The translations under genes were made by a program, and so were the position numbers. A DNA stretch of 7,758 nt, taken from the NCBI GenBank assembly GCA_913062745.1, contig CAJXXJ010000160.1, positions 1 through 7,758 of the forward strand, read 5' to 3'. The stretch is from an uncultured Phaeodactylibacter sp. Lineage in GTDB: Bacteria > Bacteroidota > Bacteroidia > Chitinophagales > Saprospiraceae. The notes beneath the pieces were generated by a model. That model did not search any database and was not told the DNA's origin. It saw only the letters and a list, made by a program, of their open reading frames with translations. The number at the start of each line of letters is the position of its first letter. Within the stretch, counting starts at the first letter, position 1. This document shows, piece after piece, positions 1 to 5,459 of this stretch.

Positions 1-1
1 C

Positions 2-328
2 AAAATTCGTTACATGCCGGTGGAAGATTCTAAAGGCAAGCTGGTGGGCCTCATTACTTCCCGCTTGCTGCTGCGGCACTTCACCCATCAGCATAAGCTC
101 AACGGCAAGCTGGCCACTTGCGTCAAGGACATCATGATCAAGGACCCCATGACGGTAGCCCCCAATACCACTATCGTGCAGGCCATGAGGACCATGCGGA
201 GCAACAAGATAGGCTGCCTGCCCGTAGTGCAAAACGACGAGCTTATCGGCATCATCACAGAGATGAACTTCCTGCGTATTTCCGGGCGACTGATGGAGCG
301 GCTGGAGGAAGAGCTGGACCGGGAGTAA
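2..328 (+). CDS. CBS-domain protein, C-terminal part (5' end outside window)
   Basis: The reading frame is open from base 2, so the true start lies upstream; the ATG at 14 is internal. The visible 108 residues are the end of one CBS motif (K-I-R-Y-M-P-V-E-D then GLITSRLLLRHF) followed by a complete second one (DIM..DPMTVAPNTT, then IGCLPVV, then LIGIITEMNFLRI). CBS pairs (Bateman modules) usually bind adenine nucleotides and regulate an attached domain or partner. From memory, Bacteroidota have a carboxylate-amine ligase (GCS2-like) protein ending in a CBS pair with a very similar IRYMPVEDSKG stretch, so the missing N-terminus could be that enzyme; this cannot be seen here. The C-terminus is short and acidic (LEEELDRE). 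The stop is 6 bp from the convergent stop of the next gene. CBS assignment is firm; the full protein is unknown. Confidence 0.88.
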   Translation, partial: KIRYMPVEDSKGKLVGLITSRLLLRHFTHQHKLNGKLATCVKDIMIKDPMTVAPNTTIVQAMRTMRSNKIGCLPVVQNDELIGIITEMNFLRISGRLMERLEEELDRE

Positions 329-334
329 ACCGAT

Positions 335-820
335 TCACTCCCAGTTGTCGTCCAGAATCTGTTGCCGGGACACGGCTACCTGCTGCGATATCCTCAGATT
401 GACGATGCTGAAGGTAATGCAAAACAGCGCCACCATGGCGAATAGCATGCCGTAGGTGTAGTGGTGGCTCAGGGTGCCGGCGACCTGGTCTTTGATGATG
501 TCCTCTACGTACACCATCATCCAGGCCGGGATCATGCTGATGATGAAAACACTGATAGCGAGCGCCGTAAGCCGCGCTCTTTGCCGGGCAAAAACGGAGG
601 CAATCAGGCTGACGAGCAGTACGCCCAGCCCCAACAGCTGAATGTTTTGCGCCAGGTTGAGCCCTTGCAGTTTTTCGGTGTCGCCAATAATGGTAAGGCC
701 GTAGATAGTCATGTCGCGGGTGTGTTCGCCCTCTGCATGGATTTCAATCAGCGGGGAGAAAAGCAGGCCGAGGGTAGCCAGCACGGCAATCAAAGGGAGT
801 ACTTTCGGGTGATGTTTCAT
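335..820 (-). CDS. Small four-helix membrane protein (DUF4293-like), function unknown
   Basis: The product is 161 residues from the ATG at 820 (MKHHPKVLPL). An in-frame ATG at 910 would add 30 residues, but these are polar and unlike a leader, while the 820 start puts a hydrophobic helix directly at the N-terminus. Four membrane segments are visible at about residues 7-25, 59-77, 84-106 and 122-142, with a polar extracytoplasmic-type loop between helices 1 and 2 (HAEGEHTRDMTIYGL). The polar tail ends QQILDDNWE. Size, topology and the helix 1-2 loop resemble the Bacteroidota DUF4293 family, but I rate that match as tentative. No catalytic motif is seen. It is transcribed divergently from the response regulator gene at 1156 and runs tail to tail into the CBS gene. 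No Shine-Dalgarno sequence precedes the start; the leader is A-rich (AAAAACACAAAAAAGTCCC). Confidence 0.8.
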   Translation of the reverse strand: MKHHPKVLPLIAVLATLGLLFSPLIEIHAEGEHTRDMTIYGLTIIGDTEKLQGLNLAQNIQLLGLGVLLVSLIASVFARQRARLTALAISVFIISMIPAWMMVYVEDIIKDQVAGTLSHHYTYGMLFAMVALFCITFSIVNLRISQQVAVSRQQILDDNWE

Positions 821-883
821 GGGACTTTTTTGTGTTTTTAATCTCGCTTTTGAAACTAAGATATCGGGGGTGATGTTTGCCTG

Positions 884-900
884 CAGCCCAAAAAGTGCCT
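884..900 (-). promoter_or_regulatory. Weak sigma-54-like (-24/-12) element
   Basis: Read on the minus strand the sequence is AGGCACTTTTTGGGCTG. It has GG (898-899) and GC (886-887) separated by exactly 10 bases, as in the sigma-54 consensus TGGCAC-N5-TTGCA. The GGCAC block matches; the TT of TTGC does not. Transcription would start near 875, about 55 bases before the ATG at 820. It overlaps the palindrome at 895-905. One half-matching site in 335 bp can arise by chance. Confidence 0.18.
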
Positions 901-1015
901 GGCACACCAACCGAACAGATACCGATAATGAGGTTTGCGTAATTGCAGAGGTATCAATGACAAATCGCCGGTTTTGTTCATGAGCAATCAGGGATCGATT
1001 AGCATTTCCGGTTTC

Positions 1016-1045
1016 TTTGTACAGGAGGTGCCGGAGTTATATTCA
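1016..1045 (+). promoter_or_regulatory. Candidate Bacteroidota-type promoter for the response regulator
   Basis: TTTG at 1016-1019 is followed after 18 bases by TATATTCA at 1038-1045, compared with the Bacteroidota sigma-A consensus TTTG, about 19 bases, TAnnTTTG. The -7 element matches at the TA and two of the TTTG positions. It would give a leader of roughly 100 bases before the ATG at 1156. This is a consensus match by eye only. Confidence 0.28.
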
Positions 1046-1155
1046 CAAAGTTTTAATTTTAAGCCGCAACAAGAGCAAACAGCTTCCCGTAGAAGGGGAA
1101 TAAACAGTAAACCTCGGGTGAGCTGCGCCCGGGCACAACAAAACCGGTTTAGAGT

Positions 1156-2427
1156 ATGGCCAAGATCCTGATCGTTGACGATGAGCAAAGCATCCGCCGC
1201 ACCCTGCGGGAAATCCTGGAATTCGAAAAATACGAAGTAGACGAAGCCAATGATGGCATGGAATGCCTGGTGAAGCTGAAGCGCGACAAATACGACGTGC
1301 TTATCATGGATATCAAAATGACCAAAATGGACGGCATGGAGGCGCTCGAGCGTGTGCGCATCCTCGCACCGGACACGCCGGTCGTTATGATTTCCGGACA
1401 TGCCAATATCGACACGGCCGTAGATGCGGTGAAGAAAGGCGCTTTCGACTTCATCTCCAAGCCGCCGGACCTCAACCGGCTGCTCATCACCATCCGTAAC
1501 GCGATGGATAAATCTAACCTGGTCACGGAGACTAAGCTGTTGAAGCGAAAAGTCTCCCGCTCCAAAGTACAGGAGATCATCGGCGAGTCGGAAGGCGTGC
1601 AGCAGATGAAAGCTACAATCGACCGGGTAGGCCCCACGGATGCACGCGTGCTCATCCTCGGCCCCAACGGTACAGGCAAAGAGCTCGTCGCCCGCTGGCT
1701 GCACGAAAAAAGCGCCCGGGCAGATCAGCCTATCGTCGAGGTCAACTGCGCGGCGATTCCCTCAGAGTTGATTGAAAGTGAACTGTTTGGCCACGAGAAA
1801 GGCGCTTTCACCTCTGCCAATAAGCAGCGCATCGGTAAATTTGAGCAGGCACACGGCGGCACCCTCTTCCTGGACGAAATCGGGGATATGAGCCTCTCCG
1901 CGCAGGCCAAAGTGCTGCGTGCCTTGCAGGAAAACCGCATCACCCGGGTGGGGGGCGACAAGGAAATCAATGTAGACGTAAGGGTGGTGGCTGCCACCAA
2001 TAAAGACCTGCGCAAGGAAATCGAAGCCGGGCGCTTCCGCGAAGACCTCTACCACCGTCTGGCGGTCATCATTATCAAAGTCCCGGCGCTCAACGACCGC
2101 CGGGAAGATATCCCTGAACTGGCTAAACACTTCGTCGCCCAAGTTTGCAAAGAGTACGGTACGGCTAAAAAACCTATCGCCCCCAAGGCGCTGGAACGCC
2201 TGGCGGAAGTCAACTGGACCGGCAATATACGTGAGCTGCGCAACGCTATCGAACGGCTGGTCATTCTTAGTCAGGAGCGTATCAGTGCTGAGGATGTGGA
2301 GCAGTACGTCATGCCGACAAGTGCTGCCCCGAGTCAGCGGCTGAAGGATATTTTCGCGCGTTTCGAAAGCCGGGAAGCGCTCATGAAGTTTATAGATGAA
2401 CAGTTCGAGGTCTACCAAAACGCCTGA
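1156..2427 (+). CDS. NtrC-like response regulator, REC-AAA+, lacking a DNA-binding domain
   Basis: The 423-residue protein has a receiver domain at about 3-118 with acidic pocket D8/D9, phosphoacceptor D52, S80 and K102, then a sigma-54-activator AAA+ domain at about 140-375. The AAA+ domain shows Walker A GPNGTGKE (169-176, where classical members have GESGTGKE), Walker B GGTLFLDEI (234-242), sensor I VVAATN, arginine-finger region FREDLYHRL (294-302) and sensor II WTGNIREL (354-361). The sigma-54-contacting loop reads GAFTSA (216-221), not GAFTGA. After about 385 only 38 residues remain, ending in a helix (LKDIFARFESREALMKFIDE), so the usual Fis-type helix-turn-helix is absent. Other Bacteroidota encode similar HTH-less proteins, so this is probably a natural form, not a truncation. 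It should be phosphorylated by a sensor kinase that is not in the window. Enhancer-independent activation, as for Helicobacter FlgR, or a non-transcriptional AAA+ role are both possible. No Shine-Dalgarno sequence precedes the start. Confidence 0.92.
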   Translation: MAKILIVDDEQSIRRTLREILEFEKYEVDEANDGMECLVKLKRDKYDVLIMDIKMTKMDGMEALERVRILAPDTPVVMISGHANIDTAVDAVKKGAFDFISKPPDLNRLLITIRNAMDKSNLVTETKLLKRKVSRSKVQEIIGESEGVQQMKATIDRVGPTDARVLILGPNGTGKELVARWLHEKSARADQPIVEVNCAAIPSELIESELFGHEKGAFTSANKQRIGKFEQAHGGTLFLDEIGDMSLSAQAKVLRALQENRITRVGGDKEINVDVRVVAATNKDLRKEIEAGRFREDLYHRLAVIIIKVPALNDRREDIPELAKHFVAQVCKEYGTAKKPIAPKALERLAEVNWTGNIRELRNAIERLVILSQERISAEDVEQYVMPTSAAPSQRLKDIFARFESREALMKFIDEQFEVYQNA

Positions 2428-2463
2428 GACGCTGAACTATTTACACGGTGAGCTTGTCTTTAT

Positions 2464-2502
2464 ATGCCCGCTTATGGAAAGGCGTATGCCTGGCGGGAGC
2501 AT
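2464..2502 (+). other. Nested imperfect hairpin between regulator and LOG genes
   Basis: ATGCCCGC (2464-2471) can pair with GCGGGAGCAT (2493-2502), leaving a two-base bulge, and encloses a second hairpin AGGC-GTAT-GCCT (2480-2491). No T-run follows, so it is not a classical intrinsic terminator. It could be a transcript end-protecting structure or part of the LOG leader. The stem is short and may be chance. Confidence 0.25.
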
Positions 2503-2541
2503 GTCTAAAACCAACCCCTTACCCGATTAAAGCATATTACC

Positions 2542-3258
2542 ATGACTGATAACCATGTCAAAAAACACGAGATGCGTCAATGGGGGCGCGCGCTGAAGGG
2601 AGAGAATTCCTGGACGATGTTCAAGGTGATCTCCGAATTTGTAGAAGGCTTTGAAAGCCTGAATGAAATGGGTCCCTGCGTATCTATCTTTGGCTCTGCG
2701 CGCACCAAGCCTGATAACGAATACTATAAGAAAGCCGTGGATATAGCCCGCCTGCTCACCGAGGCCGGCTACGGCGTCATCACCGGCGGCGGCCCCGGCA
2801 TCATGGAGGCCGGCAATAAAGGTGCCCACCTCTACGGCGGCCGTTCCGTTGGCCTGAATATCGATTTGCCCTTCGAGCAGGGCTCCAATCAGTATGTGGA
2901 TACTGACGCCAACCTCAACTTCCGCTACTTCTTTGTCCGTAAAGTGATGTTCGTCAAGTACGCTCAGGCCTTTGTGGCGCTGCCGGGCGGCTTCGGTACT
3001 ATGGATGAGCTTTTTGAAGTACTGACGCTGGTGCAGACCCACAAAATCACCAAAGTACCTATCGTATTGGTCGGTAGCTCCTTCTGGAGCGGTATGAAGG
3101 AATGGATCCGGCAGGTTATGCTGGAGCAACACCACAATATCAACCCGGCCGACCTTGACCTGATGCCTATCGTGGACGAGCCGCACGAAGTAGTAGACAT
3201 CATCGATCAGTTTTACACAGAGCAATCCGAGGAGCTGGGGCCCAATTACGAGCTGTAA
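2542..3258 (+). CDS. LOG family protein (TIGR00730-type nucleotide phosphoribohydrolase)
   Basis: The 238-residue protein carries the hallmark motifs of the lysine-decarboxylase-like LOG family: GGGPGIMEA (82-90), the R-K pair in FFVRKVMF (130-137) and PGGFGTMDELFE (148-159). In this family these form a Rossmann-fold nucleotide site, and the Arg and Glu act in hydrolysis of the N-glycosidic bond of nucleoside 5'-monophosphates. In plants and some bacteria this releases free cytokinin from cytokinin riboside monophosphate; in most bacteria the substrate is unproven, with AMP hydrolysis likely. The older name lysine decarboxylase is a misannotation. A roughly 45-residue N-terminal extension precedes the Rossmann core, which begins at CVSIFGSAR (46-54), making it longer than minimal LOG proteins of about 190 residues. 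It is probably cytosolic. It is followed by a strong terminator, so the transcript probably ends here. The start at 2542 has no Shine-Dalgarno sequence. Confidence 0.93.
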   Translation: MTDNHVKKHEMRQWGRALKGENSWTMFKVISEFVEGFESLNEMGPCVSIFGSARTKPDNEYYKKAVDIARLLTEAGYGVITGGGPGIMEAGNKGAHLYGGRSVGLNIDLPFEQGSNQYVDTDANLNFRYFFVRKVMFVKYAQAFVALPGGFGTMDELFEVLTLVQTHKITKVPIVLVGSSFWSGMKEWIRQVMLEQHHNINPADLDLMPIVDEPHEVVDIIDQFYTEQSEELGPNYEL

Positions 3259-3284
3259 CACGGCAGCGGTATGCCTCTTCTTTA

Positions 3285-3327
3285 AGCGCCCGGCCGGCAA
3301 GAGTTGCCCGCCGGGCGCTGCTGTTTT
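3285..3327 (+). terminator. Intrinsic terminator after the LOG gene
   Basis: A perfect 10 bp stem AGCGCCCGGC / GCCGGGCGCT (3285-3294 and 3310-3319) continues, after one C-C mismatch, into GGCAA/TTGCC around a GAG loop. A TTTT run follows at 3324-3327, five bases after the stem. The T-run is short, but the hairpin is the strongest in the window and lies 27 bases after the LOG stop codon. No T-run flanks it on the minus strand. Confidence 0.75.
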
Positions 3328-3432
3328 GCCGCTGGCCGATAAGATGGCGGGAAGCGAAGAAATTTTACGGAAATCGAAAAAGGGCAGGCAACCAATGAGG
3401 GAAGACGTTCGTTATCTACATCGAAATAATAA

Positions 3433-3714
3433 ATGCAAACAATAGCTATGACAAATCATACCGTATCACAGCCGGTGTTTAATGCTGTACAGAGCCGGAT
3501 TATTGACTTAATCAGCTGGCGGCTCAACGTGCCGGCTTCCAATATACATCCTTACAGCCGACTGCAGGAAGACCTCCACCTCGATGCGGTAGACATGATG
3601 CTGCTGATCGCTGAGCTGGAAAGCCGGTTCAACGTGTATCTTTCCAAAGAAGAAGTAGAAGCGATCGAAACGGTGCAAGACGCCAGTTTCTATCTGCAAA
3701 AGTATGCTGCATAA
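3433..3714 (+). CDS. Acyl-carrier-protein-like protein lacking the phosphopantetheine serine
   Basis: The 93-residue product has ACP length and helix pattern: VQSRIIDLISWRLNV, then LQEDLHLDAVDMMLLIAELESRF, then EEVEAIETVQDASFYLQKY. It aligns without gaps to E. coli AcpP from [22 protein letters not shown] onwards. At the prosthetic-group site AcpP has D-S-L-D, but here it is D-A-V-D, with A52 encoded by GCG at 3586-3588. Without that serine the protein should not be a 4'-phosphopantetheinyl carrier. It could be a structural or regulatory ACP paralogue, like ACP-fold subunits that act by protein-protein contact, or an adaptor for an acyl-enzyme. A second in-frame ATG at 3448 (M6) could be the real start; neither has a Shine-Dalgarno sequence. 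It lies alone after the LOG terminator and 102 bp before the globin-pseudokinase gene on the same strand. The fold call is confident; the function is unknown. Confidence 0.82.
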   Translation: MQTIAMTNHTVSQPVFNAVQSRIIDLISWRLNVPASNIHPYSRLQEDLHLDAVDMMLLIAELESRFNVYLSKEEVEAIETVQDASFYLQKYAA

Positions 3715-3765
3715 GCACTCCCCCGGATAATCCTTCCCCAAAAAAAGGCGTTATATTGGATCGAA

Positions 3766-3794
3766 AGCCGGACGGCTGTGGTTATGCTACCACA
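3766..3794 (+). other. Two adjacent small hairpins in the leader of the globin-pseudokinase gene
   Basis: AGCCG-GA-CGGCT (3766-3777) directly abuts TGTGGT-TATGCT-ACCACA (3777-3794); both stems are perfect (5 and 6 bp). The second ends 22 bases before the ATG at 3817. No T-run follows. A TATATTGG match to the Bacteroidota -7 element lies just upstream at 3752-3759 but has no TTTG at the right distance. This could be a leader structure, a weak terminator for the ACP-like gene, or chance. Confidence 0.3.
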
Positions 3795-3816
3795 CCTCTT
3801 CTAACGATCTCACGCC

Positions 3817-5457
3817 ATGAAAGCACTTAAAGAAAAAGTTGAACACCTGCGCTACCTGATTGAGCAGAATCGGATGGAAGAGCTGTTTGAACAGCTCCGC
3901 CCTCTGGTCCGCTACACAGAATATCAGGTAAGCGTATCCCTTGCCCTGAGCGCATTTAATGATTTGAAAAAGGAAGCGCTCGAGCTCATCCCGGCAGAAG
4001 AGGAGCGGATGCGCCGCAAGCAGATTCAGCGGTCTCTCCTGCGCTTGCTCGACCATATTCAGGAGACAGAAGAGGGTGTCGTGGAAGAAGGAGCAGCAGA
4101 TGACCTGGTACAGATTACCCTGGCTAAAAACGAAGCTGAGTTTCAGCGGCTGCTGGAGCATAAGCTTTCCGCGCGCTACCAGAATTTGCAGCACCTGTCC
4201 TCCGGCGATAATGCCATCATTTACAAGGCAGAGAAAATAGACGGCATCACGGATACGCCGCAGCGGGTAGCCATCAAGGTGATCAAGCCCCTGTCAGTTA
4301 TTGATGATGAAAATTTGCAAAACATCCGGGAAGACCTGGAAAAAGCACAGCAGCTGTCCGGGCTTGATGGCATCATCAGTATCCTCGATGTAGGCATGGA
4401 AGCCCCGCCCCGCTACATCGTCACCGAATTTGTAGACGGCATGCGGCTGTCCGACCGCCTGGCAAAGGGCTGGCCCTATCAGCTGAGGGAGATCAAAGAT
4501 ATGCTGTACACCATGGCCCGGGCATTGGAACAGGGGCACGCAGACGGGCTTGTCCACAACAACCTCTGGCCCAGCAATATTCTGGTGGATAAGAAACGCG
4601 GGCCGCGCTTGTCGCCCTTCCAGGTGGTTCGTGCTTCCTACATGAAGCGGACTTTCGAGCGCATCCGCCTGTTTTCCATGTACTGGAGCCCGGAGCAGAT
4701 CAACACAGACCGCGCCACGCAACTGTCCGATCAGTATGCCTTTGCCTTGCTTGCCTTCGAGCTCTTTGCCGGCCATCCGTTTTTTCGCGGAAGCACTATA
4801 ATGGATATTTTGCGGAAGCGGCTGGAATTTGAGGAAGACCCGACGCTGCTTGACGAAGAGCTGCAGGATACCCTCTGCCCGCCGCGTTTCGTTCAGGCTA
4901 TACGGCGTATGCTGAGCTACGATCCGGGCGAACGCTTCCTGGGGATGGAGGAAGTGATTGATGAAATACAGGCGATACCCTCCGCTGGCGAGCCCATGGA
5001 AAAGCACCCGGAGTATCCGCTCATCCGAAAACTGCGCTACGCCTACACCCGTTGCCGCCGAGAGGACGGTTTCTATGCTGATTTTTACGAAAGTTATCTG
5101 GAAAAAGCACCGCACGCCCGGGAGATATTCGACCGCGCCTGGACTGCCCGCATGAGCGAGCATGGCTATCCGGAAGACCGCATCTGGCGCTACCAGCACC
5201 GGATGCTGGACCTGGCGGTAGAACGATTGCTGCAGTTCCCTTCCGTTTCCACAGCCATGAGCCAGCGCCTGAGCCAGTTGGCAGAGCAGCACAAAGCAGT
5301 CGGCGTACAAGCGGAAGATTACGCTCTGTTTCTCGATACGCTCCGGGAAATGATCTGGAGGTACGATAAAGAATACTGGCCGGAGCGCGAAGAGCTCGAC
5401 CGGGCCTGGGAAATGGTCACCCGGAGCAGCCTGGAAACTTTGCAGCGCAACGGATAG
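3817..5457 (+). CDS. EAD11-like / pseudokinase / globin fusion, putative haem-based sensor adaptor
   Basis: This 546-residue soluble protein appears to have three parts. Residues 1-85 are helical with the pattern LSxFNxL (43-50), then a charged E-E-x-R turn, then SLLRLLDHI, resembling effector-associated domain 11, a Death-like adaptor of bacterial conflict systems. Residues about 115-388 are a Hanks-type kinase fold: degenerate glycine loop SSGDNAIIYKA (128-138), VAIK with K154, a helix-C Glu (E175), SPEQ (291-294), D305 and R373. HRD is HNN (247-249), the following Lys is Trp (W251), N254 is kept, and DFG is PFQ (267-269), so catalysis is unlikely. Residues about 398-546 are a globin: against E. 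coli Hmp, Tyr B10 is Y424, Phe CD1 is F438, Gln E7 is Q460 and proximal His F8 is H492, with Y502 matching Hmp Y95. No reductase domain follows. I infer an O2/NO/redox-responsive scaffold. The kinase and globin calls are strong; EAD11 is probable. No Shine-Dalgarno sequence is visible. Confidence 0.85.
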   Translation: MKALKEKVEHLRYLIEQNRMEELFEQLRPLVRYTEYQVSVSLALSAFNDLKKEALELIPAEEERMRRKQIQRSLLRLLDHIQETEEGVVEEGAADDLVQITLAKNEAEFQRLLEHKLSARYQNLQHLSSGDNAIIYKAEKIDGITDTPQRVAIKVIKPLSVIDDENLQNIREDLEKAQQLSGLDGIISILDVGMEAPPRYIVTEFVDGMRLSDRLAKGWPYQLREIKDMLYTMARALEQGHADGLVHNNLWPSNILVDKKRGPRLSPFQVVRASYMKRTFERIRLFSMYWSPEQINTDRATQLSDQYAFALLAFELFAGHPFFRGSTIMDILRKRLEFEEDPTLLDEELQDTLCPPRFVQAIRRMLSYDPGERFLGMEEVIDEIQAIPSAGEPMEKHPEYPLIRKLRYAYTRCRREDGFYADFYESYLEKAPHAREIFDRAWTARMSEHGYPEDRIWRYQHRMLDLAVERLLQFPSVSTAMSQRLSQLAEQHKAVGVQAEDYALFLDTLREMIWRYDKEYWPEREELDRAWEMVTRSSLETLQRNG

Positions 5458-5459
5458 GC

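Larger units (their letters stand above)
821..1155. other. 335 bp divergent intergenic region
   Basis: This gap separates the divergent membrane-protein and response-regulator genes, so it should hold promoters for both. I see no convincing small gene: short frames here (for example 935-1171 on +) have no family resemblance and run into the regulator's start. A perfect 11 bp palindrome, GTGCC-T-GGCAC, lies at 895-905. A weak sigma-54-like element faces the membrane-protein gene and a Bacteroidota-type promoter candidate faces the regulator; both are listed separately. Otherwise I see nothing identifiable. Confidence 0.6.

Noticed and set aside
820..910. Upstream ATG at 910 as the start of the 335-820 membrane protein
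   Set aside because: The extra 30 residues are not signal-like and would precede the first membrane helix without purpose; the ATG at 820 fits a normal N-terminus.
988..1704. 238-codon minus-strand frame overlapping the response regulator and its upstream region
   Set aside because: It has no family resemblance and covers the receiver domain in antisense; the portion in the intergenic region shows no start or domain evidence.
2464..2502. Intrinsic terminator for the response regulator gene
   Set aside because: The hairpin is imperfect and no T-run follows on either strand; kept only as a possible structure.
2542..3258. Annotation as lysine decarboxylase
   Set aside because: PGGxGTxxE and GGGPGIMEA define LOG-type phosphoribohydrolases; true lysine decarboxylases are unrelated PLP enzymes.
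2527..3300. 257-codon minus-strand frame over the LOG gene
   Set aside because: It is antisense to a well-motifed LOG protein and itself shows no motif.
4294..5310. 338-codon open frame on the minus strand inside the globin-pseudokinase gene
   Set aside because: It has no recognisable domain and is Cys/His/Gln-scattered in composition. It lies fully antisense to a frame with clear kinase and globin motifs, so it is a codon-bias shadow.
3817..5457. Annotation as an active serine/threonine protein kinase
   Set aside because: Both catalytic aspartates (HRD and DFG) and the lysine following HRD are replaced, so active kinase is not supported despite the fold.
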